Shown here piece by piece: positions 1 to 9,319 of a stretch of 64,000 nucleotides of DNA. Position numbers and translations under genes: made by a program. This stretch comes from Gammaproteobacteria bacterium HGW-Gammaproteobacteria-1. GTDB lineage: Bacteria; Pseudomonadota; Gammaproteobacteria; Thiohalomonadales; Thiohalomonadaceae. Under the pieces are notes generated by a model. The model did no database searches and had not been told where the DNA came from. It was given only the letters and a program-made list of their open reading frames with translations. How positions within the stretch are numbered: the stretch's first letter is position 1; each line of letters opens with the position of its first letter. The stretch spans positions 62,001 to 126,000 of the forward strand of contig PGZL01000005.1 of assembly GCA_002840095.1 (NCBI GenBank), written 5' to 3'.

Positions 1-286
1 GGGCGCGCCGCTCGAACACCGAACCGACGATGACGATGCCCAGTTCCTGCGCCAGTTCCGCCAGGGCGTCGGTAGTGGGGCCGGGAATGGGTTCGGCCTG
101 ATCGAAACGTGCCGGGTCTTCCGACTGGCAGAAGTACACGCCGCCGTGCAGTTCCTGCAACAGCACCAGTTCGGCGCCGTCGGCCGCCGCCGCGCGGATC
201 TCCAGCGAGCTGTAATAGAGATTGGTTTCGCGGTCCTCGCTGCAGGGCTGCTGGACCAGGCCGACACGCAGGGTTCGTGATTTCAT
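1..286 (-). CDS. aguB: N-carbamoylputrescine amidase, N-terminal part (cut by window edge)
   Basis: Carbon-nitrogen hydrolase (nitrilase superfamily) that would convert N-carbamoylputrescine to putrescine, CO2 and ammonia, the second step of the agmatine deiminase route. Only the first 95 residues are in the window. The N-terminus reads MKSRTLRVGLVQQPCSEDRE, and the catalytic Glu lies near residue 45 in a LLQELH motif followed by the family's YFCQSED stretch. The catalytic Lys and Cys lie beyond the edge. The start is set by a strong GGAGGA Shine-Dalgarno (SD) sequence at 291-296 (complement). It is the downstream partner of aguA on the same strand, which fixes the substrate better than the family alone. 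Confidence 0.9.
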   Translation of the reverse strand, partial: MKSRTLRVGLVQQPCSEDRETNLYYSSLEIRAAAADGAELVLLQELHGGVYFCQSEDPARFDQAEPIPGPTTDALAELAQELGIVIVGSVFERRA

Positions 287-306
287 CACATCCTCCACAA
301 GGATGA

Positions 307-394
307 GTCCGCAAATGAACGCGAATTAACGCGAATACAACTTTGCCGGGGAAGAATAGCTTTCATTGGCGTGCATTCGCGTTCATTTGCGGAC
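307..394. repeat. Inverted repeat between aguA and aguB
   Basis: A perfect 20-bp inverted repeat has arms at 307-326 and 375-394. Each arm carries the words GCAAATGAACGCGAAT or its complement, and the left arm continues as TTAACGCGAAT, a roughly 10-nt periodic word. The loop is 48 nt. A degenerate copy of the same family is at 39357-39407. The element fills most of the gap between the aguA stop and the aguB SD. Transcribed, it would form a long hairpin that could reduce aguB expression relative to aguA; that effect is inference. Confidence 0.85.
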
Positions 395-402
395 CCGATT
401 TT

Positions 403-1431
403 TCATACCACCCCTGCCGGCAGTTGCATGGTGACGCAGTGCAGGCTGCCGTATTGCTGGATCAGGGGCAGGCAGTTGATGGCGATGATCTCGCGGCCGG
501 GAAAGCAGGGAGCCAGGCGCTCCAGCGCCACCCCATCCATGACGTCGTCGTAGACCGGCAGCAGCACCGCGCCGTTGAGGATGAGGAAGTTGGCGTAGGT
601 GGCGGGCAGGCGCTGGCCGTGTTCGTTGAGCTTGGGGGAGGGCAGCGGCAGCGGTACCAGGCGGTAGGGCCGGCCGTCGTTGTCGCGGAAGCCCCTCAGT
701 TCGCGCTCCATTTCCTGCAAGGCTGCGTAATGGCTGTCGCGCGGGTTGTCGCAGCGCACGTAGGCGATGGTGTGTTCGTCGCAGAAGCGCGCCAGGGTGT
801 CGATATGGCCGTCGGTGTCGTCGCCTTCCAGTTCGCCGTGGTCCAGCCACAGCACGCGCCTGCTGCCGAACACCTGGGCAAAGAGCCCTTCCAGGCCGAC
901 GCAGTCGTATTCGGGATTGCGCTGCGGGTTGAGCAGGCAGTGACGGGTGGTGAGCAGGGTGCCCTGGCCGTCGCTTTCGATGCTGCCGCCTTCCAGGATC
1001 AGGTCCACGCCCTCCAGCGGCGTGGCGCCGAACACGCCCTGGCCGTGCAGGGCGCGGGTGAGGGCGTTGTCCAGATCGTAGGGGTATTTGCGGCCCCAGC
1101 CGTTGAAGGCGAAGTCCAGCAGCAACGGTGCGCCGTCGCGCAGCACGGTGATGGGACCGTGGTCGCGTGCCCACACGTCGTTGGACGGCGCGATGGCCAG
1201 CCGCACCCGGCCGGTGTCGATGCCGGCGGTGGTCAGCCGGCCGGCGACGTGGTCGCGATGTTCTTCGTGCAGGCAGGAAACGATCAGCGGTTCATGGGCG
1301 GTGACGGCGCGGGCAATGCTCAGGAACACCGCTTCCACCTGTTCCAGGATGCGGCCCAGCGGGCCGTGGCGGTGGGGCCAGGTGAGCATCACCGCGCTTT
1401 GCGGCGACCATTCGGCGGGCAGTATCTGCAT
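403..1431 (-). CDS. aguA: Agmatine deiminase
   Basis: Hydrolyses agmatine to N-carbamoylputrescine and ammonia in the cytoplasm. The 342-aa protein has the family N-terminus (LPAEWSPQSAVMLTWPH), the NDVWARDHGP motif, EGGSIESDGQG near residue 147, GDDTDGHIDT near 204, and the C-terminal GSLHCVTMQ with the catalytic Cys near residue 332. The start is uncertain: ATG at 1431 gives the usual family N-terminus, and an in-frame GTG at 1443 adds four residues. Neither has a clear SD. The next gene downstream on the same strand is aguB, so together they convert agmatine to putrescine. Confidence 0.93.
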   Translation of the reverse strand: MQILPAEWSPQSAVMLTWPHRHGPLGRILEQVEAVFLSIARAVTAHEPLIVSCLHEEHRDHVAGRLTTAGIDTGRVRLAIAPSNDVWARDHGPITVLRDGAPLLLDFAFNGWGRKYPYDLDNALTRALHGQGVFGATPLEGVDLILEGGSIESDGQGTLLTTRHCLLNPQRNPEYDCVGLEGLFAQVFGSRRVLWLDHGELEGDDTDGHIDTLARFCDEHTIAYVRCDNPRDSHYAALQEMERELRGFRDNDGRPYRLVPLPLPSPKLNEHGQRLPATYANFLILNGAVLLPVYDDVMDGVALERLAPCFPGREIIAINCLPLIQQYGSLHCVTMQLPAGVV

Positions 1432-1491
1432 GGGGGGAAGCACCGCGTGCGGTCGCGCTGAGACAACCGCATGAATTGGAGGGAGATGCGG

Positions 1492-1788
1492 CTATTTGCG
1501 CCGGCTGACCGTGTGGATTACGTACTGGCCCTCGAAATAGACGGTATAATCGGCGTAAATCCAGCGGCTGATGGGCGGTTTGCCCACGGCGGGGATTTTT
1601 TCCTGCGGGGCGCCGTAGCGCGCTTCCACCTGCTGCATCTTCATGCCACGGAGCGGCAGCTCCATCTGCGGCGCCGGTTGCGCGGACATGGCTTCCGGCT
1701 CGGCGGGCGGCATCTGTACCTCATCGCCGCTGGCGGCGGTGCTGCCGACGGCCAGCAGGAGGGAGAGGATGAAATGGTGTGGACGCAT
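1492..1788 (-). CDS. Small exported protein of unknown function
   Basis: The 98-aa product begins MRPHHFILSLLLAVGSTAAS, a typical signal peptide probably cleaved near residue 18-20. A proline-rich linker follows, then a conserved C-terminal module with RGMKMQQVEARYGAP, VGKPPISRWIYADYTVYFE and VIHTVSRR. The RGM-x-x-V-x-x-x-YG-x-P pattern resembles the SmpA/OmlA-like fold of small envelope proteins. I recognise it as a conserved gammaproteobacterial family without a known role. The start at 1788 is supported by AGGAG at -10 and by the signal peptide; longer in-frame versions are unlikely. It lies upstream of aguA on the same strand and divergent from ygiQ. Confidence 0.75.
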   Translation of the reverse strand: MRPHHFILSLLLAVGSTAASGDEVQMPPAEPEAMSAQPAPQMELPLRGMKMQQVEARYGAPQEKIPAVGKPPISRWIYADYTVYFEGQYVIHTVSRRK

Positions 1789-1886
1789 GATACGGCTCCT
1801 TGATCGTCGTCTTCGGTTATTGTCCCTGCGACCCAATATACTGCACTGACTCCATACGAGTAAAACCCATTCGGTATTCCGCCTCC

Positions 1887-3998
<2,112 letters not shown>

Positions 3999-4032
3999 CA
4001 GCTGTCCTGTCTGTACCGCAGCCGCGGTTCCG

Positions 4033-7000
4033 CTACAACCCCGCTTCCTCTTCGTGCAGCTGCTTTTCCGCCGTGGCGTGGTCGCGCGCCAGCACCACGT
4101 AGAACGCCGGCAACACGAACAGGGTGAACAGGGTGCCGATGGCGAGGCCGGCGGTGATGGTCAGGCCGATGTCGAAGCGGCTTACCGCGCCGGGTCCGGC
4201 CGCGGTGAGCAGCGGCAGCATGGCGAACACCATGGCCGAGGCGGTCATCAGGATGGGACGCAGGCGGATCTCCGCGGCCTGTTCCACCGCCTCGCGCCGT
4301 GACAGGCCCTTGCTGATCTGCAACTGGTTGGCGAATTCGACGATGAGGATGCCGTTCTTCGCCACCACGCCGATGAGGGTGATGAGGCCGACCTTGGTGT
4401 AGATGTTGACCGAGGACAGGCCCAGGGTGATGAAGATCATCGCGCCGAACACCGACAGCGGCACGGTCACCAGGATGATGGCCGGATCGCGCCAGCTTTC
4501 GTACAGCGCAGCCAGCGTCAGGTAGATGAATACCAGCGACAGGGCGAAGGTGATCAGCGTGGCGCTGCCTTCCTGCACGTATTGGCGCGAGATGCCCTTG
4601 TAGTCGATGCCGTAGTTGTTGGGCAGGATCTCCCGCGCCATCTGTCCCAGATACTCCAGCGCCGAGCCCTGGGCCACGCCCGGCATCATCACACCTTCCA
4701 CCGTGATGGCATTGAGCTGCTGGAACTGGGTGCGGCTCGACGGCTCCACCGACTCTTCCAGCCTGGCGACCGTGGAGAACGGCACCAGTTCGCCGCTGCC
4801 GGTGCGGATGTAGTAATCCTCCAGCATTTCGGCCGACAGGCGCGAGTCGCGCGCCACCTGCGGCACCACCTTGTAGCTGCGGCCTTCCAGCTTGAAGCGG
4901 TTGACGTAGCCGCCGCCCAGCATGGTGCCGAGGTTGCGGCCGATGTCCGCCATGCTGATGCCGAGGTCGCCGGCGCGATCGCGATCGATGACCACATTGA
5001 TGCCGGGCAGGTCGATGTCCAGCGACTTGCGCAGGAACATGAACTGGCCGCTGCCCATGGCCTTGCCGACGATTTGGTCGGCGAAGCCGGACAGTTCCTC
5101 GTAACTGCGATCGGAAGTGATCACCATTTCGATGGGGAAGCCGCGGCCGCCGCCGGGCAGGCTGGGGCGGGGAAACACCGCCGTCTGGTAGCCGGTCACC
5201 CCGGCCAGCAGTCCCTGCACCTGCGGCTGCACGTCCATCTGGGTACGTTCACGCTGGGTGAAGGTCTTCATCTTGAAGCCGCCGAAGGTGGTGTCCGGCG
5301 TCATGCCCAGGATCATGAAGCTGTCGTTGTACTCCGGCACCGTTTCGAAGCGGCGCTGGATGTCGGCGGCGAAGGTCTGGTGATAATCCAGCGTCGCCGT
5401 GCGCGGCGCCGAGGCCTGGAAGAACAGGATGCCCTGATCTTCGGTGGGTGCCAGTTCGCTGCGGCTGGTGATGAACATCAGTACGATGGCCACCAGCAGC
5501 ACCACGGTGAAGATCAGCGTGGCCGGGACCGACTCCAGTGCCACGTGCAGGCCGCGGCGGTATTTGCAGGCGATCCAGTAGAAGGTGCGCTCCACCCATA
5601 TTTCGAAGCGGCCCTCGCTGCCGTGGGGCTTGAGCACCCGCGAGGCCAGCATGGGTGACAGGGTCAGGGCCACCACGCCGGAGATGAACACCGCACCGGT
5701 GAGGGTGAAGGCGAACTCGGAGAACAGGGTGCCGACCAGGCCGCCCTGGAAGCCGATGGGCACGAATACCGCGAACACGGTGATGGTCATGGCGAAGATC
5801 GGCATGGCCATTTCGCGTGCGCCGTGGATGGCCGCCTGGAATTTGGTTTCACCTTCCTCGATGTGGCGATGCACGTTCTCGACGATGATGATGGCGTCGT
5901 CCACCACCAGGCCGATGGCCAGCACCATGGCGAGCAGGGTGAGCAGGTTGAGCGAGTAGCCGAGCAGGAGCATCACGAAGGCGCCGCCGATGAGCGACAG
6001 CGGCACCGCCACCGCCGGGATCAGCGCCGCGCGCAGCGAACCCAGGGTGAGGAAGATCACCGCCAGCACGATGAGCATGGCCTCGGCCAGGGTCTTGTAC
6101 ACCTCGTCGATGGAATCTTCGATGAAGCGGCTGGCATCGTAAGGCACCATCACTTCCATCCCCGCGGGCAGCTGGGCACGAATCTTCGGCACCTCGGCGT
6201 TGATGGCCTGGGCCACGGTGAGCGGGTTGGCGCCGGGCGCCTGTTCCATGGCCATGAATACCGTGGGCTTGCCGCGATACCATGCGGTGGAGTCGTAATC
6301 CTCGGAGCCCAGCTCGGTGCTGGCCACGTCGCGCAGGCGTACCAGGGCGCCGCCCTCGTCGCGCACCACCAGGTTGTCGAAGTCCTCCGCCGAGCTGACG
6401 TCGGTGCTGGCGGTGAGATTGATGGCGACGTATTTACCCTTGGTGGCGCCCACCGCGGCCAGGTAGTTGTTGCTGGTCAGTACCGCGGCCACGTCGGCGG
6501 CGGTGACGTCGAGCGCGGCCATGCGCTGCGGATCGAGCCAGATGCGCATGGCGTACTGCTGGCCGAACATGCGCGCCTTGGCCACGCCGGGCAGGGCCTG
6601 CAACTGCGGCTGCACCACGCGCAGCACGTAGTCGGCCACCTGCGGCCGCGGGATGGTCTCGCTGAATATGGCGATGTACATCAGCGCGGTGGAGTCGCCG
6701 GTGGTGGAATCGATCACCGGGTCCTGGGCATCGGCCGGCAACTGGTTGCGCTTGCTCGCCACCTTGGCCTGGATCTCGGCCACCGCCGCATTGGCGTCAT
6801 AGTTCAGCTCCATGGTGACTTCGATCTTGGACAAGCCCTGGGTGCTGGTGGCGGAGATGAAATCGATGCCGTTGGCCTCGGCGATGGCCTGTTGCAGCGG
6901 CGTGGTGATGAAGCCCTTGATCAGGTCGGAGCTGGCGCCCGGATAGGCGGTGGTGACGGTCACCACCGTATTGCGCATCTCCGGGTACTGGCGCACTTCC

Positions 7001-7095
7001 AGGTCCTGCAACGAGCGCAGGCCGACGATGAGGATCAGCAGGCTGATCACCGTCGCCAGGACCGGCCGGCGGATGAAGATGTCGGTGAATTTCAT
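4033..7095 (-). CDS. RND efflux transporter permease (HAE1 type)
   Basis: Inner-membrane proton-driven drug/solute exporter of 1020 aa, the usual AcrB-like length. It opens with MKFTDIFIRRPVLATVISLL (TM1). The proton-relay Asp pair is present in TM4 at D399-D400 (GLVVDDAIIIVEN) and the partner Lys in TM10 at K913 (GVVAKNGILIVEF). Two large periplasmic porter loops follow TM1 and TM7. Its start overlaps the adaptor gene by 4 bp, so the two are translationally coupled. No outer-membrane TolC-like gene is adjacent; it would have to come from elsewhere. Substrate cannot be told from sequence. Confidence 0.93.
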   Translation of the reverse strand: MKFTDIFIRRPVLATVISLLILIVGLRSLQDLEVRQYPEMRNTVVTVTTAYPGASSDLIKGFITTPLQQAIAEANGIDFISATSTQGLSKIEVTMELNYDANAAVAEIQAKVASKRNQLPADAQDPVIDSTTGDSTALMYIAIFSETIPRPQVADYVLRVVQPQLQALPGVAKARMFGQQYAMRIWLDPQRMAALDVTAADVAAVLTSNNYLAAVGATKGKYVAINLTASTDVSSAEDFDNLVVRDEGGALVRLRDVASTELGSEDYDSTAWYRGKPTVFMAMEQAPGANPLTVAQAINAEVPKIRAQLPAGMEVMVPYDASRFIEDSIDEVYKTLAEAMLIVLAVIFLTLGSLRAALIPAVAVPLSLIGGAFVMLLLGYSLNLLTLLAMVLAIGLVVDDAIIIVENVHRHIEEGETKFQAAIHGAREMAMPIFAMTITVFAVFVPIGFQGGLVGTLFSEFAFTLTGAVFISGVVALTLSPMLASRVLKPHGSEGRFEIWVERTFYWIACKYRRGLHVALESVPATLIFTVVLLVAIVLMFITSRSELAPTEDQGILFFQASAPRTATLDYHQTFAADIQRRFETVPEYNDSFMILGMTPDTTFGGFKMKTFTQRERTQMDVQPQVQGLLAGVTGYQTAVFPRPSLPGGGRGFPIEMVITSDRSYEELSGFADQIVGKAMGSGQFMFLRKSLDIDLPGINVVIDRDRAGDLGISMADIGRNLGTMLGGGYVNRFKLEGRSYKVVPQVARDSRLSAEMLEDYYIRTGSGELVPFSTVARLEESVEPSSRTQFQQLNAITVEGVMMPGVAQGSALEYLGQMAREILPNNYGIDYKGISRQYVQEGSATLITFALSLVFIYLTLAALYESWRDPAIILVTVPLSVFGAMIFITLGLSSVNIYTKVGLITLIGVVAKNGILIVEFANQLQISKGLSRREAVEQAAEIRLRPILMTASAMVFAMLPLLTAAGPGAVSRFDIGLTITAGLAIGTLFTLFVLPAFYVVLARDHATAEKQLHEEEAGL

Positions 7096-8195
7096 TCCTG
7101 GCTGACCTCGCCGTCATTGAGTTCGACGCTGTTGTCTATGGTCACCGGCATGCCGTCGCGCAGTTTCACCAGACCGGCGCGGACCACCTGTTCACCGGCC
7201 TTGAGTCCCTGGCTGACCACGATGCGCCCGCCCTGCACGCGGCCGGTTTCCACCTGGCGGCGCTTGGCAATGAGCTTGTCGCCTTCGGCCTTCTCGATGA
7301 CATAGGCGAAGTTGCCGTAGGTGTTGATGCTGATGGCTGTGTGCGGCACGGTGACCACCGTATCGACCCTGGGCAGCACGGTGGCTACTTCGGCGAACAT
7401 GCCGGGACGCAACAGGCCGTCGCTGTTGGACAGGGTGGCGCGCAGGCCTACCGAGCGGGTGCGGCGGTCCACGCCCGATTCCACGGCCTGGATGCTGCCG
7501 GTGAACAGCTTTTCGGGGTAGGCGGCGATGCGCACCTCGATGGCCTGGCCCACGGCCAGATCACGCAGGTGCCGTTCCGGCAGCGCGTAGTCGACGTAGA
7601 TCGGATCGAGGGCCTGCAGGCCGACGATCTTGGTGCCGGGCGACAGGTACTCGCCCAGGTTGACGCGGCGGATGCCGAGCAGGCCGTCGAAGGGGGCGCG
7701 GATGGTCTTCTGCGCCAGTTCGGCGGCCCTCTCGGAGACGCGGGCCTCGGCGGCATCGAAGGAAGCCTTGGCGGCGTCGTAATCGGACTTGGAGATGGCC
7801 TTGCGCTTGATCAGGTCCATGGCGCGCTCCAACTGGACCTCGGCCAGGCGCCGTTCGGCGCGGGCGCCCTCCAGGGCTGCCTTGTCGACGGTACTGGCCA
7901 GTTGCAGCAACGCGGTCCCGGCTTTCACCGCCTGGCCCGACTCGAACTGGATGGCGCTGACGATGCCGCCGATTTCGGTGGTGACCTCGGTACCGTTCAG
8001 CGCCACCAGGCTGCCGGCGGCCGGCAAGCGCGGTTGCCACTGCTCTTCGCGCGCCTCGGCGGCGGCGACGACGGTGGGCGGCATGGGTTGGGCGAACTGG
8101 GCCTGCATCTGGCGGAACTGGTAGGCCTTGATGCCGAAAATGCCGCCCAGGAGCACGGCCAACGCCAGGAGCACGATCACGATGCGCTTGATCAT
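7092..8195 (-). CDS. RND efflux periplasmic adaptor (membrane fusion protein)
   Basis: The 367-aa protein has an N-terminal membrane anchor (KRIVIVLLALAVLLGGIFGI), a lipoyl/barrel-sandwich hybrid around residues 65-100 and 160-185 (EIGGIVSAIQFESGQAVKAG, then TIRAPFDGLLGIRRVNLGEY), a short coiled-coil hairpin between them, and a beta-barrel domain. It would bridge the permease to an outer-membrane channel. ATG at 8195 was chosen. An in-frame TTG three codons upstream (8204) is possible, and the only SD-like sequence is a weak GGAT. It is the first gene of the two-gene operon, divergent from the LysR regulator. Confidence 0.9.
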   Translation of the reverse strand: MIKRIVIVLLALAVLLGGIFGIKAYQFRQMQAQFAQPMPPTVVAAAEAREEQWQPRLPAAGSLVALNGTEVTTEIGGIVSAIQFESGQAVKAGTALLQLASTVDKAALEGARAERRLAEVQLERAMDLIKRKAISKSDYDAAKASFDAAEARVSERAAELAQKTIRAPFDGLLGIRRVNLGEYLSPGTKIVGLQALDPIYVDYALPERHLRDLAVGQAIEVRIAAYPEKLFTGSIQAVESGVDRRTRSVGLRATLSNSDGLLRPGMFAEVATVLPRVDTVVTVPHTAISINTYGNFAYVIEKAEGDKLIAKRRQVETGRVQGGRIVVSQGLKAGEQVVRAGLVKLRDGMPVTIDNSVELNDGEVSQE

Positions 8196-8284
8196 TTGAT
8201 TCAATCCGTTATGAGGTTCGAAGTAATTCTAGCCGGCTGCCGCGATGGCATAGTGCAATGGTGCGGCAATGGGATGTCGATACT

Positions 8285-8330
8285 GGGTTAATTGTTTATA
8301 AAGATAAACAGGGTGTTTATGATGTAACCC
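8285..8330. promoter_or_regulatory. Candidate LysR-type operator in the divergent region
   Basis: The sequence contains TGTTTAT-AAAG-ATAAACA, a perfect 7-bp inverted repeat at 8293-8299 and 8304-8310, plus a third TGTTTAT half-site at 8314-8320. An outer inverted pair, GGGTTA (8285-8290) and TAACCC (8325-8330), brackets it. The region ends directly at the LysR ATG. LysR regulators usually bind such AT-rich dyads near their own promoter and control the divergent gene. Which promoter it serves is inferred. Confidence 0.45.
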
Positions 8331-9284
8331 ATGAGCGAATTCGATTATTTGGGCCTGGATGGCCGCGCGCTGCGGGTATTTCTTACCGTGCTGGAGACCG
8401 GTTCGGTCACGGCGGCGGCGGAACATCTGGGCACCACCCAATCGGCGGTGAGCCATACCCTGGAAAAGCTCCGGGGAATCACCGGCGACGCGCTCTTCGT
8501 CAAGGCGGGCCGCGGCATCGTGGCGACGGCCCATGCCCAGGCCATGGCGGAACCGGCGCGCGCGCTGCTCGACGGCATGCGCACCCTGGCGCTCGGACCG
8601 CGCTTCGATCCGGCCAGCAGCCGGCGCGAGTTCACCATCGCTGCCAACGATTACCAGCGCGACCTGCTGCTGCCCCCCGTATTGCAGGCCATCTGTGCGC
8701 AGGCCCCCGGTGTGCGGCTGCGCATCGTGCCGGCGGGGATACCCAACCTCGAACAGCTGCGCGAGGGCTATTGCGATCTCACCATCTCGCCGGAGCCGCC
8801 GCAGGGCGGCGAGGTCCTGAACGAACACCTGGTGGCCGACCGCCTGGTCTGTTTCTACGACCCGGCCCATACCGAACCTCCGCGCACCATGGAGCAGTAC
8901 CTGGCGGCGCGCCACATCGGCCTGCGTTTCGACGACTCGGACCGGGCCGACTTCGAGAATCGTTTCCGTGCCGTGGGCATCCATCGTACCGTGGCGGTGG
9001 TGGTGGACAACGTCGCCAGCATCCCCAGTTTCATGCGCGGCACGGCCCTGCTGGCTATCGTCCCGTCGATGCTGGACGACGGACTGATGCGCGGCCTGGC
9101 CTGGGTGGCGCCGCCCTTCGAGGTGCCGACGCTGGAAATCCACATGACCTGGCACCGGCGCAACGAAACCGACGCCGCCCACCAGTGGCTGCGCGGGTTG
9201 ATCCGCGAGTCCGCCGCCGCGCTGCAGCGCTGTCTCGCCGCCGGCGGCGGACTCGCACAATGCGCCGCCACCGTTAATACTTAA
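8331..9284 (+). CDS. LysR family transcriptional regulator
   Basis: The 317-aa protein has an N-terminal winged helix-turn-helix at about residues 8-67 (ALRVFLTVLETGSVTAAAE, then TTQSAVSHTLEKL) and a C-terminal periplasmic-binding-like effector domain from about residue 95. It is divergent from the RND efflux operon, so control of that operon is the natural guess. The effector is unknown. There is no SD in front of the ATG and a putative operator reaches the start codon, so a leaderless or very short mRNA leader is possible. Confidence 0.9.
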   Translation: MSEFDYLGLDGRALRVFLTVLETGSVTAAAEHLGTTQSAVSHTLEKLRGITGDALFVKAGRGIVATAHAQAMAEPARALLDGMRTLALGPRFDPASSRREFTIAANDYQRDLLLPPVLQAICAQAPGVRLRIVPAGIPNLEQLREGYCDLTISPEPPQGGEVLNEHLVADRLVCFYDPAHTEPPRTMEQYLAARHIGLRFDDSDRADFENRFRAVGIHRTVAVVVDNVASIPSFMRGTALLAIVPSMLDDGLMRGLAWVAPPFEVPTLEIHMTWHRRNETDAAHQWLRGLIRESAAALQRCLAAGGGLAQCAATVNT

Positions 9285-9319
9285 GCCGCACCCCGGAGGC
9301 TTTCTGTAAGCGACACCCT

